From Perca fluviatilis (lineage: Eukaryota; Chordata; Actinopteri; Perciformes; Percidae), in assembly GCF_010015445.1 (NCBI RefSeq), contig NC_053134.1, forward strand, positions 17,015,629 through 17,079,628: 64,000 bases of DNA, read 5' to 3'. The notes beneath the pieces were generated by a model. It worked only from the letters and a program-made list of their open reading frames with translations. It searched no databases and had not been told where the DNA came from. The translations under genes were made by a program, and so were the position numbers. How positions within the stretch are numbered: the stretch's first letter is position 1; every line of letters begins with the position of its first letter. Positions 37,981 through 50,204 of the stretch are shown one piece after another.

Positions 37981-38460
37981 AGGAACAGTTATACATTTCG
38001 GTAAATACATGTGCCATTATTTGCTTTCTTGCAGAAAGTTGGATGAAAAGATTGGTACCTGTCACGTCTGTGTGTTAAATGTGTAGCTGGGGCCAGCAAA
38101 CTGAAAGGGGGAAACGGCTAGCCTGGGTTTGTGGTTTTACAAGGCGTTCTTGGTCAGGAGCAGTGATTTACCTGGAGTCTCCGTTGGCTTCCTGGCAACC
38201 TCATGTTGACGACAAGACTCCAAGCAGTATAGAATGTGTTTATAAGAGAGCTTTAGAGATGCTGGTAGGCAGATTTGTTACCCTTGGAAAGAGCCAGGCT
38301 AGCTGTTTTCCCTTTATTAACAGTCTTCGCCCTAAGCTAAGCTAATCAGCTGCTGACTGTAACTTCGTATTTAATGTACCGGTACAGACATGAGAATGGT
38401 ATTGATCATTGCAATCTGCAAACTCACGGCAAGACATGTCCCAAAATGTCAAAACATTGT
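37981..38460. mobile_element. Probable one-ended TTAA MITE
   Basis: TTAA at 37977-37980 is followed by AGGAACAGTTATACATTTCG. The interior has GGGGGAAACGGCTAGCCTGG and GGTAGGCAGATTTGTTACCC, and then TGGAAAGAGCCAGGCTAGCTG, familiar from a fish MITE. The last recognisable part is CCCAAAATGTCAAAAC near 38450. The expected right inverted repeat and TTAA are missing. Confidence 0.55.
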
Positions 38461-38521
38461 TTTGTGGCAGTGTTGATAACTATAACTGCAGTAATGTAAT
38501 AAACCCGTTATAGTAAAATAT

Positions 38522-38527
<6 letters not shown>

Positions 38528-38577
<50 letters not shown>
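38528..38577. repeat. (TG)n microsatellite
   Basis: About 25 TG units, one TA variant just before. Confidence 0.96.
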
Positions 38578-38579
<2 letters not shown>

Positions 38580-41294
38580 TACAGCCCGAGGCCTTTGTCA
38601 TCTTTCCCATGCCCCACTGTCACACAAGCACACAGTCACGTCTCAAGCTAAGGTATTTCCTCTGTCATTATTATCATTATTAATAATATTTCTTTTCATA
38701 GCAACCTGGTAAAGGACCCTTGTGCTCGGCTGCATAGCTTACATTTTTACACACGAGCTGTTTATACAGCTGCGTATCCTTCGGAGCCCCGTTTGGGCCT
38801 AGTTGGGTAACGCAGATGTCTGGGTTCTGCCTGGTGCCATCTGGTAGCTCTGGCTTCCAGCACAACTCAGCTTGACGTGGATTTCACGGTTGAGTTTGAG
38901 GGCGGAAGGTAGATATGATGTCAGAGAGATGAGAAGTGTACAGTGTGGGAAATGCCAGGAGAATAACAGGTGAAACCAGGGAAGAGAGAGGAAAGGAAGA
39001 CAAAAGAGTGATGAGAAAGAGCGGAGAGCTGAGAAAATGAAAGGAGGCATTAGCTAAGAATTGATGGAGGAGAAGAGGGATGTAGGTGTGTAAGGAGGCA
39101 GTAAGTGGATATAGGGAAGCAGAGGCAGTTGCATGGAGGGAAGGAAAAGTTGTAGTAGGGGGAGAGATGGAGGGGTGGATGGTGGGAACTTAGCGTGTGA
39201 AACTGTGGGCATTAGGAAGCAGGAAACAGCAGGTCTAGGGGGACACAGTGCAAGTGTTACACTCAGTGTTCTGGTAAAAAAAAAAAACTCACACATAATA
39301 ATCATTTTATTACTGACTTGAAAGATGACAGGATTTACTGTATGGTGAGTAAGATTTATAATGCATGCTTGATTGAAAACCAACTTAATCACGTGGCTTG
39401 GCAAACAGACTCAGACTCAAGTTCATGACCTCAGTTTAAAGATTGTAATCTATGGGACGTGCAAAATTATCCTCAAAATGTTTGAAATAATAAATGATCA
39501 AAATGTACAGTAACGTTGGCTACTTACTTTGGAGATAGCCTATGTAGTTTTAGGAAAAATGAAATGATGTCATTTGTGCTTGGGTATAGTTGTGCCTAAC
39601 GCCAGACACACTCCACTGGTGTTGGACTGCAATCTTAGAACCCATCGGCATGACAATTAGGATTCATATGCTGATATCTATTTATAGCAATTAATCGCAC
39701 GCACGCATGCACGTACACACACACAATGTAACTTTTATGCTAAAACAAACTTTTCAACCCTTTTAAACAGAAAAACAAATTCTTAACTGCTCTTGACTCA
39801 TGAACTTTTACATCAGTGAACAAAATAAATTGCCACAATCGTCACTGATCTGAGAACTGTTCTTCCTCATATCGAAAAGATTATACATTTTGATTGCAAA
39901 CATATTCGCAGGAGGTTTTTGTTGAGTGAATTAGTCAGTCAATCAGCAAGGCTGTGTACAGCTGTATCATGTTGAAAGAGGGTCAAAACTATGAAACATC
40001 TGGACAATTACTGCTCTCCAGGCTTTTGAACAACAATCATGTGACTTTGGCACGGAGAGGTCCGTGCCATCTGACTTATCGTACTTGTCTGAGGGTTCCA
40101 TCTGGATACAAAATTACAGAAAAACATGATTATATGCTGCATACAGTGCTTAGGAATAGGTAATCAGCGTAGGATGCCCTGTTGGCCTCAGCGCTTGTGA
40201 TTGTCTGACAAAATCCATCAGAATAGTCCAGAAACACCTCAGCTTTCTCTTCCTTTAACTGATGATTTTGTCATAATCAAACCCATGCAGGGATCCCTAT
40301 CACAGCACATACCAACTCTGTGCTTGAACCTTTTGAAATGATTTGATTTCCTACCAGACGACAACTGGCCCACATGAGGAAATGGAGGTTACCGTGACAG
40401 ACACGTTAAAATGCCATATCGGCCTACTCCATTTAAAAGTCTATGTACTGTCTGCGGCTCGTAGCCTCGGGCCACGTCGGTCCCTCTCTCCTTGCTGCCT
40501 TTCCTGTCTATGCCCCTGCCACTCTTTGATTCAGCTCAGCTGTAATAACAATAAATCAGAGGTTTACAGGTTGTTTAGGGGGGAGGGAAAGGAGTGGAAG
40601 GAACGGGGGAGTAGAACTTCATTCCATTTAACCTTCCTTTTTGCTCTCCTTTTTAAGAGAAAAGAGTGTAAAAATAAACTACAATAAGACAAGTATAAAT
40701 CTTTCAAACGCAAAAATAAGCAAAAGTAAAATGAAAGGAAAGGCAACTCATGTTGATGAAACAGAGTCTGGAAGTAGGAGTCTGAGCTGGAAGTTATCCT
40801 CCCAGACGAGGGTGCGGTTTTATTAGAGGAGAATGACACACCTAATAGAAGCTCATCCTGTAGGATCTCCCTTAACAGTTTTTTTCCACAGCCCCATGGG
40901 AAAAAATGGCCATAATATAACCTGCAAGGTGTTGAGAGGGTTGATGATTGATACCAGTGACACAACTATTGTTTTGGCCAAGCGTTGACATTAATGGCTT
41001 CCAGGTTGCGTTTCGGTCCATGGTTTTTTATTCCTTTGGCCTTTCGTGACTCTGATCAACATCACGCTACCTGGATGCCCCCATTTTCTACTTCCAGATA
41101 CCCCTGGACTTAAAATGATGAGAGACCGAGGGAGGCTTTCTCAGAGCTGGTATTTGGTTAGCCTCAAATTGATGGTTCTGGTAAAGCTGTTTGAATCAAC
41201 AGAAAATTCACTTTCACATCCCGATGGCCTTGTGCAATTGGGAGCTTTACCAAGAACGGTTGATAGGAATTTAAACCTCTCCAGGGAGCATGTG
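38578..41294. other. Intergenic interval
   Basis: No gene recognised. The stretch 38930-39200 is GA-rich and explains the Ser/Pro/Leu-rich minus-strand frames. Confidence 0.4.
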
Positions 41295-41302
41295 GTGTAA
41301 AG

Positions 41303-41667
41303 TAGGGCTGCAACTAATGATTATTTTCATAGTCGATTAATCTGTTGATTATTTTCTTCTTGATTATTCGATTAGTTGTTTGGTCTATAAAATGTCAGAA
41401 AATGGTGAAAAATGTGGATCAGTGTTTCCCAAAAGCCCAAGATGACATCCTCAAATGTCTTGTTTTGTCCATACTCAAAGATATTCAGTTTACTGTCCCA
41501 GAGGAGAGAAGAAACTAGAAATTATTCACATTTAAGAAGGTGGAATTAAAGAATTTTTACTTTTGTCTTAAAAAATTACTCAAACCGACTATCATCGATT
41601 ATCAAAATAGTTGGTGATTAATTTAGTTGACAACTAATCGATTAATCGATTCATCTTTGCAGCTCTA
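41303..41667. mobile_element. hAT-type MITE with exact 8-bp target duplication
   Basis: Starts TAGGGCTGCAACTAATGATT and ends AATCGATTCATCTTTGCAGC then TCTA: inverted ends of the common fish 'TAGGGCTGCAACTAAcgATT' element. The host octamer GTGTAAAG is present on both sides (41295-41302 and 41668-41675), the exact 8-bp duplication of hAT transposition. 365 bp, no coding content. Confidence 0.93.
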
Positions 41668-41930
41668 GTGTAAAGGTGTGATTTGTCCCAATCTAACAGG
41701 TGTACTACTTATCCTTATGCGTGTATGATTTCATGTTCATGAGACAAACAAATATCGATGTATCATTCAGTATTTATATGAGAATGTTGTGCAAACAAAT
41801 GCTGTTGTGATGTGGTGTTTATTTTGCATTTACTGATTACCAAATACAAATGGACATTTTGCTTTCAAACTCAGCATGAAATACATATATATATATATAA
41901 TAAATGATTGATGTGTGACTGAGAGCAGGC

Positions 41931-42050
41931 CAGCGTCTGTGGACCGCAGGTTTCGGGGTGGGGTGTATGGATGGAGGAGGTCGGAGAGGTACAATGGGGC
42001 CAGGGCATGGAGGGATTTGTAGGTGAGAAGGAGGATTTGATATGTGATCA
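41931..42050 (-). pseudogene. Short LINE reverse-transcriptase C-terminal fragment (copy 2)
   Basis: The minus strand encodes ITYQILLLTYKSLHALAPLY and LSDLLHPYTPPRNLRS. Over roughly 117 nt it is almost identical to 45873-45989 (about one difference), but it is truncated on both sides. Confidence 0.8.
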
Positions 42051-42137
42051 AATCAAGAATACACTTTTAGGAGAATAAGTAACTAACAAGAGGTTTACTT
42101 CAGATGTCTTCTCAATGTTTAAACCTTTGTGGGTAGT

Positions 42138-42151
42138 CCACTAGGGGGCAG
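42138..42151 (+). promoter_or_regulatory. CTCF-like motif
   Basis: CCACTAGGGGGCAG, identical over 14 nt to the motif at 16917-16930 and in the same orientation. Function is inferred. Confidence 0.4.
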
Positions 42152-42516
42152 TGGATTCAAGTCTGTCTGTCTGGTGCACAGTAACATGAGGTCAAGTGAA
42201 AAGGCCTCCACTTACTATTTGAAGACAAGTTACATAACATTTACTCCACAACACATGAGGATAATGTGGAATAAAGGAAGTTCTTTACTCATTTTTATGT
42301 ATCTGTAGCCATGATGAGGACTGGATTGATATATGTTTGTGTTGTAAATGTCTGCAGTCAGACAGGCCTATTTATCCAACAGGAATCAGTGTGTAATGAT
42401 TGCATCGGCTGTGAAGATTAAGGGACATTGTGTCATCTCTGCAAACAGAAGCTCTGAACTGAACCCAGCCTCAGTCATAGTGCAACACTGAATTTAAATG
42501 GGCCACCCCTTTCTGT

Positions 42517-42518
<2 letters not shown>

Positions 42519-42555
<37 letters not shown>
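42519..42555. repeat. (GT)n microsatellite
   Basis: About 18 GT units. Confidence 0.95.
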
Positions 42556-42557
<2 letters not shown>

Positions 42558-45500
42558 GTGGGGTTGCACAGAACTGGAGTCATGTTTGGATGGAACTCTC
42601 CTTGCAAATGTGTTACAAAAGCAGTCTGAAAATCTCCAGGAAACTCACATCAACTTGTTCTCTTTTATAGCAGTTTTACATCTCAATGTGTATTAAAAAG
42701 ATAGCCCATAACTTTGAGCTTGGACTTGTTTTTCACATCACAACAGAAAAATTGCAAGATCAAAACATCTCTCTCTTTCTCCCACTCTGTCTTGCCACAG
42801 ACAGTTAACGTTTTATTCCTTCTCTTTTCACAGAATCCCAAAACAATTCATCTCATAAAACCCAGACTCGGTTTGCCATATGTGAAAATGTATGGCTCCC
42901 ACGGGTGCCCTGAAGGAAAATTACTGGCTGCAAGACAGCGATAGAAGATCCTTGTTTTCTTGCTTTCCTCTCTGGAAAAAAAGTGTGCATGTACTCAGTG
43001 GGACTGGATGTAGTTTGGATATGGCTGGGTGGTGCTAGTCAGGCCTCGTTATCCACTGTGTCCTTCAGTCGGTAAACCTGTCAGAATCGGGGAAGCACGT
43101 CACACTGTTGCTGCCAATCGTGACTACATGTCTTTCAGGCCATGTTAAAAATGCTCATTTTTCAAACTGGGAAGTGGATGCTTGAGAGAAACACCATTTT
43201 ACAATTTTATTATTGAATATTTCCTTCAACTGTAAAGTATAAAACTGGTTTGTTCTTTTGGTTACATTAGATTTGGGCCGGAGGAAATACTGCAAACACG
43301 GCATGGAAAATGAGTTTAAGTAATCTACAGCAATTTTGACTGATGACCCTGCATTATGGGATAATCTTTTTAGCTCTGTGAGCTGTCTCATGCTATTTTA
43401 AAAGCTCTCACACTGTTCTGGTTGCCAGGCCTCTTTTATACCTCATGGTGGTAATTGGCTCTAATATGAGCCACCTTTGTTGCGGTAATTAGGTTCCTTC
43501 AGAGTAAAAGTCCTAATCCACTTAGATCACATTAAAGGTGCAGTGTCTGTACATTCAGTATGATAGGTCTTTAGTTCCTTTTCTAGTTTTATAAAGTGTT
43601 TTTTCAAAAAAGAACAGAGAGAGAAGGAGAAAGTCTAAGAGTGACTTTTGACTCTTGTTTGATTGTTGCACTGTGTGCCATCTGTGTGTCATTCAGCCCG
43701 AGGCAACCTGACATCACAATCAATAATTGTACTGTTCTACTGAATCCTTTCAGTCAGTACACTGGAAGTAAATATATAGTTCTTTCCCCTTCAGACAGTG
43801 AGCTCATACAAGAAAAAGGTCATTGAATTTCACACTTTGTTCTAATGTTGTTTTTACCCTATAACACAGTGAAACCATACTGTGACTAACTTAAAGTGTT
43901 ACTTTCTTCACCACAAAAAAAAAGAAAAAAAGAAACCAAAAGTAAAGGGTGCAGGCTTATTGCTATTATCTGTGTTCATAATTCAACAGTTTTCGCATCT
44001 GAGGCTGTGGTCTTGCCATCTTTTTTTTACAGTAATGTAATGGAAAGAAACATTTACAAACTCATAACTTGCACATTTGCACATTGTTTTCTATACACTG
44101 CATGGAAGCACAAGCATTTATGATGCAAACACATATACAGTACAAACAGGCATGCACACTTCAGTGAGCCATTCAAACTCAGCTGTAATTGATCACCACT
44201 GTCATTTGTTATTAGAGTTTTGTTCTCTGGGAGGTCAAAGTTCAAGAGAGCCATTGGATGTGGTGGGTGTAGATTTCACATATCATTGACAGGGGATGTT
44301 TGAGCATTTTGACTTATGGGACAGTTGATGTTCTGTTGTTACCAGTAACAAGGAAGTAGTCAATAGTGTACATGCATTTACTACAACTAAAAAACTGGAA
44401 TAGAAAAATGTGTTTTCAATGCAATATTTACTCACATCTGTTAACTGTCAGCTGTGTACATTTACAACTGGAGCTTATACATGTTAACTATAGGCATTAT
44501 CAAAGGGACTTAATGGAGACTTAAGTATTATTCTTCTTGTCATTATTGCTGTTATGTTCAGCTCATTTGCAAACAATGTCTTCACAACACAAATCTCAGG
44601 CTTTGATTTTGCTCTCTAGTGGAAAATGTGAATGTTCAAAATGATGGGAAACTTTTACTACACCAACATGTAAACTTTGAAGAAACTAATTGTGTGTCAT
44701 TATGCCTACTACATTGCTCTGTTACTCCTCTGTGTTTATTTAACTGAAAGCAAACCCCAAAAGCTCGACTCTAATTGTGTGGTTGGTTTATTTTATTTGT
44801 ATGAAGCAGCAATGTGTTCCTCCAAGCTTTGGATCATGTTCTGTGATATCTCCCCATGCATCACTTTGTGAACTGACTACTTGCACGTCTCTGTGTAAAA
44901 CATTTGGATCACAAAGTAGTATTGTTTTTCCTTTTGAGCCAACCCAACAATGCCCTCTCTTGCCATAAATTCCTGGTTTAACATTTGATCTGAGTGGTAA
45001 TACGTGCTGCCACATTTATATTTATAATATAGGTCAGTCCATATTGCTTTTGAACATGTGCCATGCGCTTCAAATCGTTCAACGATTGTTGTGACCAAGC
45101 TGAACCATGAAAATGAAATGGTCCGTGTATCAACAAGTAGGCCGCAAGCATGCTGGGCCTGCACACAAGCACACATACACGCATCACCTGTGTCTGTTTA
45201 TTGTCCTGCAGGGATGTGACATGATGGCAGACTGGCAGTGAATGGTTTTCGGTTCTGCAGTTGGGATGAGTGCTGAAAGACAGTCTCTTTTTATCTAACC
45301 GAGAGAGGGGCGATGTGGCAAACCTGGATTTCATAAGCGGCCCCACTCTCTGACTCAGACCGTTAGTGTGTGGTAAGGCTGCATGTCTGTAGGGAAGAGG
45401 CAGAAAGAGGAGTGATCGTGTGGTATGACCAGAAAGCAAAGCGTGGAGGAACCCAATGACCTCAAAATCCCTCTTCTTTTATTCGAGCTTCTGCCATTTC

Positions 45501-45640
45501 TTTCACCACATGTCTGTCATGTACCCACTTTTAATAATAGACCAGAGAATGTGAGTCATTTGTTAAGAGGCATAAATACAGGATGTATGTGTGTGTGTGT
45601 TTGTGGTGCGCATGTCTAATATTAACAATAACCTTTATTC
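42556..45640. other. Intergenic interval
   Basis: No gene recognised. A lone TTAAAGGTGCAGTGTCTGTA at 43532 may be one end of a further TTAA MITE, but its partner end was not found. Confidence 0.35.
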
Positions 45641-46325
45641 ATATAGCGCCTTTCCAGAAACCCAAGGACACTTTATAGAATTACTGTGGCTAAGCTAAAG
45701 GAGGTTGTAGGCTGTGGTAAACAGGTGGTGTTTCAGGAGTTGTTTTTAAATGTCCAAAGGGTGTGGCATTTTGGATATCTGCAGGGAGGGTGTTCCAGAG
45801 GGATGGGGCTGCAACACTAAAGGCTCTGTCTCCGAAGGTACAGAGTCTGGTGTGGGGAATGGAGAGCAGGCCAGCGTCTGAGGACCGCAGGTTTCGGGGT
45901 GGGGTGTATGGATGGAGGAGGTCGGAGAGGTACAATGGGGCCAGGGCATGGAGGGATTTGTAGGTGAGAAGGAGGATTTGATATGTGATGCGGGACTTAA
46001 TTGGGAGCCAGTGAAGCTGGATGAGGGTTGGGGTGATGTGCTGCAGAGTTTTGGACATACTGGAGCCTGTCTAGGGTTTTGCTGGGGACCCCAGAAGGAC
46101 TCCATTGCAGTAGTCCAAACGGGAGGTTATGAAAGCATGAATGAGGGTTTCTGCCATGGAATCAGGGAGTGATGGCCAGATTCTAGAGATGTTTTTGAGA
46201 TGAAAAAAAGGCTGATTTGGTGATGGATGTGTGGTGAGTATGGAAAGAGAGGGTGGAGTCCAGGATTACACCATGTATAGTATTGATCAGGTGATGTAGA
46301 AAGGGCTGGTCAGGACAAGTTAGAA
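45640..46325 (-). pseudogene. LINE reverse-transcriptase C-terminal fragment (copy 1)
   Basis: Read on the minus strand from 46325: HGVILDSTLSFHTHHTSITK, SAFFHLKNISRIWPSLP, ETLIHAFITSRLDYCNGVLL, then after a disturbance HITPTLIQLHWLPIKSRITY, QILLLTYKSLHALAPLYLSD and LWNTLPADIQ. SRLDYCN and HWLPik.RI.YkillltyKsLh..aP.YLsdLL are the conserved RT thumb/C-terminal motifs of a common fish LINE (L2/RTE-like; clade not certain). A stop and at least two frameshifts are present. The 3' tail (TTTATTCATATAGCGCCTTTC at 45638, plus strand) is typical of the family. Confidence 0.87.
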
Positions 46326-47772
46326 TGATGCAATCGCTCCACACACTTCTGTCTCTTTTTGGCTTTTCTAACCCAACTTTTAAGACGCTCTTCTGTCATT
46401 AAATTTGAAAACCAGCTGTGAAGTAGTTCACATCATTGTCATCTAATAAATCTACGTTATCCTGCGAGGGATTCTACCTAAAACCAAGTGATGAAATCTT
46501 TACATTCTACGCTGGTTAGGGTTTTACGGTTCTCAATGTTGTGTGTGTTGGAGGGCCTGAAGTTGACAGTTATAGTTCCTCATTATTCAGACCTCAGCCG
46601 TGGTTTCACAGCCCGGTGCGGTTTGCTACACCAGACAGCAGATATCAACAGTCTATCTCTCTCTGTGTCACAAACCACCCCCAAACCTTCTGTTGTGCAA
46701 ACACAGCCCACTCAAGATGCAAACGATATTAAATGTTATCTTGGGTATTTATATATTTTATGTGAAATATTTGCAGATGCATGGGTTAAAATTGGTTTAT
46801 CCGGTTATCAGCAGTGCTTTGTCCGCTAAATTTAAGTTTTCAGTGTAAGTAAAAAAAAAAAAAACGGTTGGTTATCAGTTCTTTGGGCAACATAGGTTAT
46901 AAATCTGTCACAGCTGTGCTTAGTCCCTCCTCTCTGGCCCTGTCCTGTGTGTGACTCATTAATGGCTGTCTTTGATCATCGCTCTGTGTGTACTCTACAT
47001 GCTTGTGTGTGTATGCAAACATTGTATCCCAAATTCACGCTGTACATTCTAACTATACACTATTATTGGCCAATCTTCATGGTAAAATGTTTTTGCAGTT
47101 AGCATACATGAAATTAATGCACTTTGCTGTTTTGTGCTATCAGGAAATGTTACAAGACTTGCTGACAGACATTAATCAGGCTGCAACTTTGGAGAGCTAC
47201 TACCAATTTCACATTTATCAATGCACATAACCAAAAACAAAGATGCAATAACATACTTTTTGTTTTCCAAGATCCTCCCGGAGCAGTCTCACCACTGTCC
47301 ATGACTTGTCTTAATTATTTCCAGATGCTGTGAGTTTTTTTTCCATTTCTGTTGTGCATTGCATTTTAGAACAATAGTGTCCATCAACAGCACATTCAAA
47401 AATCAAGTTAGTTCCCTTTGCAGTCTGACATCTTTAAAGGTGTCCTGTGGAGTTTTCTTGTTAACAAAGGAAAGTTATGTTTCTACTTTTTTTTTTTTTT
47501 TTTTTTACCAAAGTGCGTTGTGGGCGTCCTTGAGGTCGAATGCATTTTCTCTCTTATAAAACCATGTAAAGCATAGTCTAAATACTGTATTGTTTACATC
47601 TGTGTTCATATGCTGTCAGTTTTCTTCTTCACTGCCTTTATTGGCATATTGTTACACTTCTTTGCAAGTTTCCTCCACCAACTGTTGATCAGGGTTAAAA
47701 CCATGGCAGTGATGCATGTTGTGTTACCGGCGTGTGTTGCCGATACTAGTGGCCCAAAACTCCACATATACC
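46326..47772. other. Intergenic interval
   Basis: No gene recognised. AAAGGTGTCCTGTGGAGTTT at 47437 (after TTTAA) resembles the left end of another fish TTAA-type repeat without a visible right end. Confidence 0.35.
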
Positions 47773-47776
47773 TTAA

Positions 47777-48140
47777 GGTAGACTTCAAGAGGCACTCCAC
47801 ACATTTTATACATTGAGATTAGTTTACTTAGCACACAGAGTACTACTCAAAGACAATTGTATAATGTATTCTGTGGCTCTGGAAGGAGCTTTCTAACGTC
47901 TGAAAAAAGAACTCAAAATATTTCAGATTGGGCTTGTTATGTTTTTAACAGTATAAGTCTATGACAAAAACTAAGGGTGTGGAAATTTTCCAGACAAGTG
48001 GGGTCTAAGGAAATATGCAGTTGAATTGTATTTTGGTAATTGTAGGATCCACCATTTTAAGGATTAAAGATCAGGATATCTCAGCCTCTCAAGTCCCCCA
48101 ACTTTAAGAAAGTTAAAAACTAAATCACTGGGGTCCCCCT
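47777..48140. mobile_element. Possible TTAA-flanked MITE (364 bp)
   Basis: TTAA at 47773-47776 is followed by GGTAGACTTCAAGAGG. The right side ends GGGGTCCCCCT before TTAA at 48141-48144. The inverted ends are weak (about half matching), but the interior (GGGAGCTTTCT-like, AAAGATCAGGATATCTCAG) looks like a repeat I have met in fish. Moderate to low certainty. Confidence 0.45.
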
Positions 48141-48144
48141 TTAA

Positions 48145-50196
48145 CTATGTTTTTCTTTACCCTTTGCACCCGGCATGTTTGTTATTGTGTCTAACCAAGT
48201 CTTGCTCAAGGAGAAGTCTTGTTCCGAAATCTTGTGTGGCCTCTTTCACATTGTCGAAATCAGCTAAATATTCAGCCATGACATTGAACACCTTTTAGAT
48301 AACATCAAGCTATGCTTTCTGTACTCCAACACAACAAATTCTTCCCGGGACTCCTCTCTCCAACTTTCACTCACGTTTCCACTGTTGTCCGGCAACAAGT
48401 CACCTCTTGCGAGACGACTCAATCTGAAATCTCGTGAGAGGTGAATTGAAAAACAAGCACTTTTAGTGGACTTACAATGACGGTGCGTAATTGCCCCATA
48501 GGATTACAGCGCTCTCGCTCAATAAAAAAAAAATGGTTCGACTAATTGGTAACTTGGGCACAAAAACTTTAAGAGACCTCTAAGAGTTTCCCTTTAAGAG
48601 GGTTACGGTGAAAGGGAATGCAAGCGGGATGAATGGTTTGTGGCAGACAGCTTAATCATAAACACGTTCTTTAGAACATAAAAGAAAGAAAGAAAGACAC
48701 ACAGACACACATATAGACAGATAGACGGAAAGAAAATAAACAAAGTAACAGAAACAGCAAAACAATCACTGACATAAGTCAGAGGGGACATATTTTGTGA
48801 CTTGACTGTGTCGTGTCCCTGGGGTGCACACCAAGGACAGCGGCAACTGCGCTCAGATGTGCGGGAGGCCTGGCAGCATTCAAACTCTGTAGCTTTGCAT
48901 CATGTCTCACGAGAGATGAGAGGATGCAGAGCCTGGCCAGGGGTCAAAGGCCAGCATTGCGCTCTCTCTGAGCTCTGATCGAGTTACAGACGTCTGAACC
49001 CACTGACACGTCGGCGTGTGATGAAAGGCTTCGCTGACTCATTTCAAACCCCAAGGAGACGTTATTTATTTGTCAATGTCAGGCTTTTAAAATTAGAACA
49101 AAGAGAAGAAGGAGGAAGAGGACATCAGTGAGGCTCATATTTGCTCATGAGTCATGCGAGGAGTTGTGGAAACAGCATGTTAGTGCTTCTGCCTTTTCTT
49201 GTGGTTGATAGTATAAGTATTGTCTGTGATACAATATTTCCATGAAGCACCACATAATTAAACAGTGTTTTAATTTCATTTTAGTAACAATGGTGGCATT
49301 AAAAGGATTTTGTGAACACGCAGATGAAAAATTGTAGGCACCTATCTCTTCTGCGTTGACATTTTACACCATCAAAGTAACACAAAACACGCCTGCAATA
49401 TGAGACCAGATTACTGAACTGCTTGATATTTGGCCCGGGTCAAGAACTCTCACTTTCATCTGCCTTCACCCGTCCATACTTTCATTCCTACAGATCCTCC
49501 TATTGTCTGTAACTGCCGTTTGTCATGTACATCACACCTGACCCCGACACCCTTTGACCCTGCTGGTCTTTTGAAAGAGACACGCCGGTGACAGATAGAT
49601 AACTTTTTTTCTGTTATGTTGTAAAGACTGTGGTCAATTCCTACAACTGCCTGATAACCCCCCACGGGGGCCAAAAATAGTTCCTGACAGTGAGCGTTCT
49701 TCACATTCCTGCAGCAGGAATGTTTGGTTTTCAGACTTTAGGGGATATGGTGACATCAGTGTGCATCATATCCTGGTAGCAGACACAAAGTCTCCTCCTT
49801 AGGGGGTCTTTTGAAGTCCAAAAAATGCAGGAAGTTTCTGAGCAAAGGTCATTGTGATGCTGCATCGTACCTGAGCTGTTGATGTATGTAATGGTTTCTG
49901 TGGCCCCTTATCTGAAACAGTTTACCTTTGCTTTGAAGTAAAAACTTCTGTTGCAAGTTGACCCGTTAAAACACTCCCCAAAACAGTGATTGTTCAATCA
50001 TAGCTTAGCAACTGTTACTAGGCTCAGGAGTCCTATCAAGTATAGGATTTTTCCACATGCCGAAGCAACGTGCATTAGTACAGTGTAAGAATGAAATTTG
50101 CTGTTTAAATAGTTTGTAGGGTCTAAGTATAAGGAATGGATTACAGCGTGTTTGTTCTAAAGTAGGGCGTAATCGTTAGCATTTCCAGCTAACTAG
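48145..50196. other. Intergenic interval
   Basis: No gene or element recognised. Confidence 0.4.
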
Positions 50197-50204
50197 CTTA
50201 CTAC

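Noticed and set aside
45425..45619. Short plus-strand frames and the 44978-45439 minus frame
   Set aside because: No domains or conserved motifs; the right part runs into a (TG)n tract.
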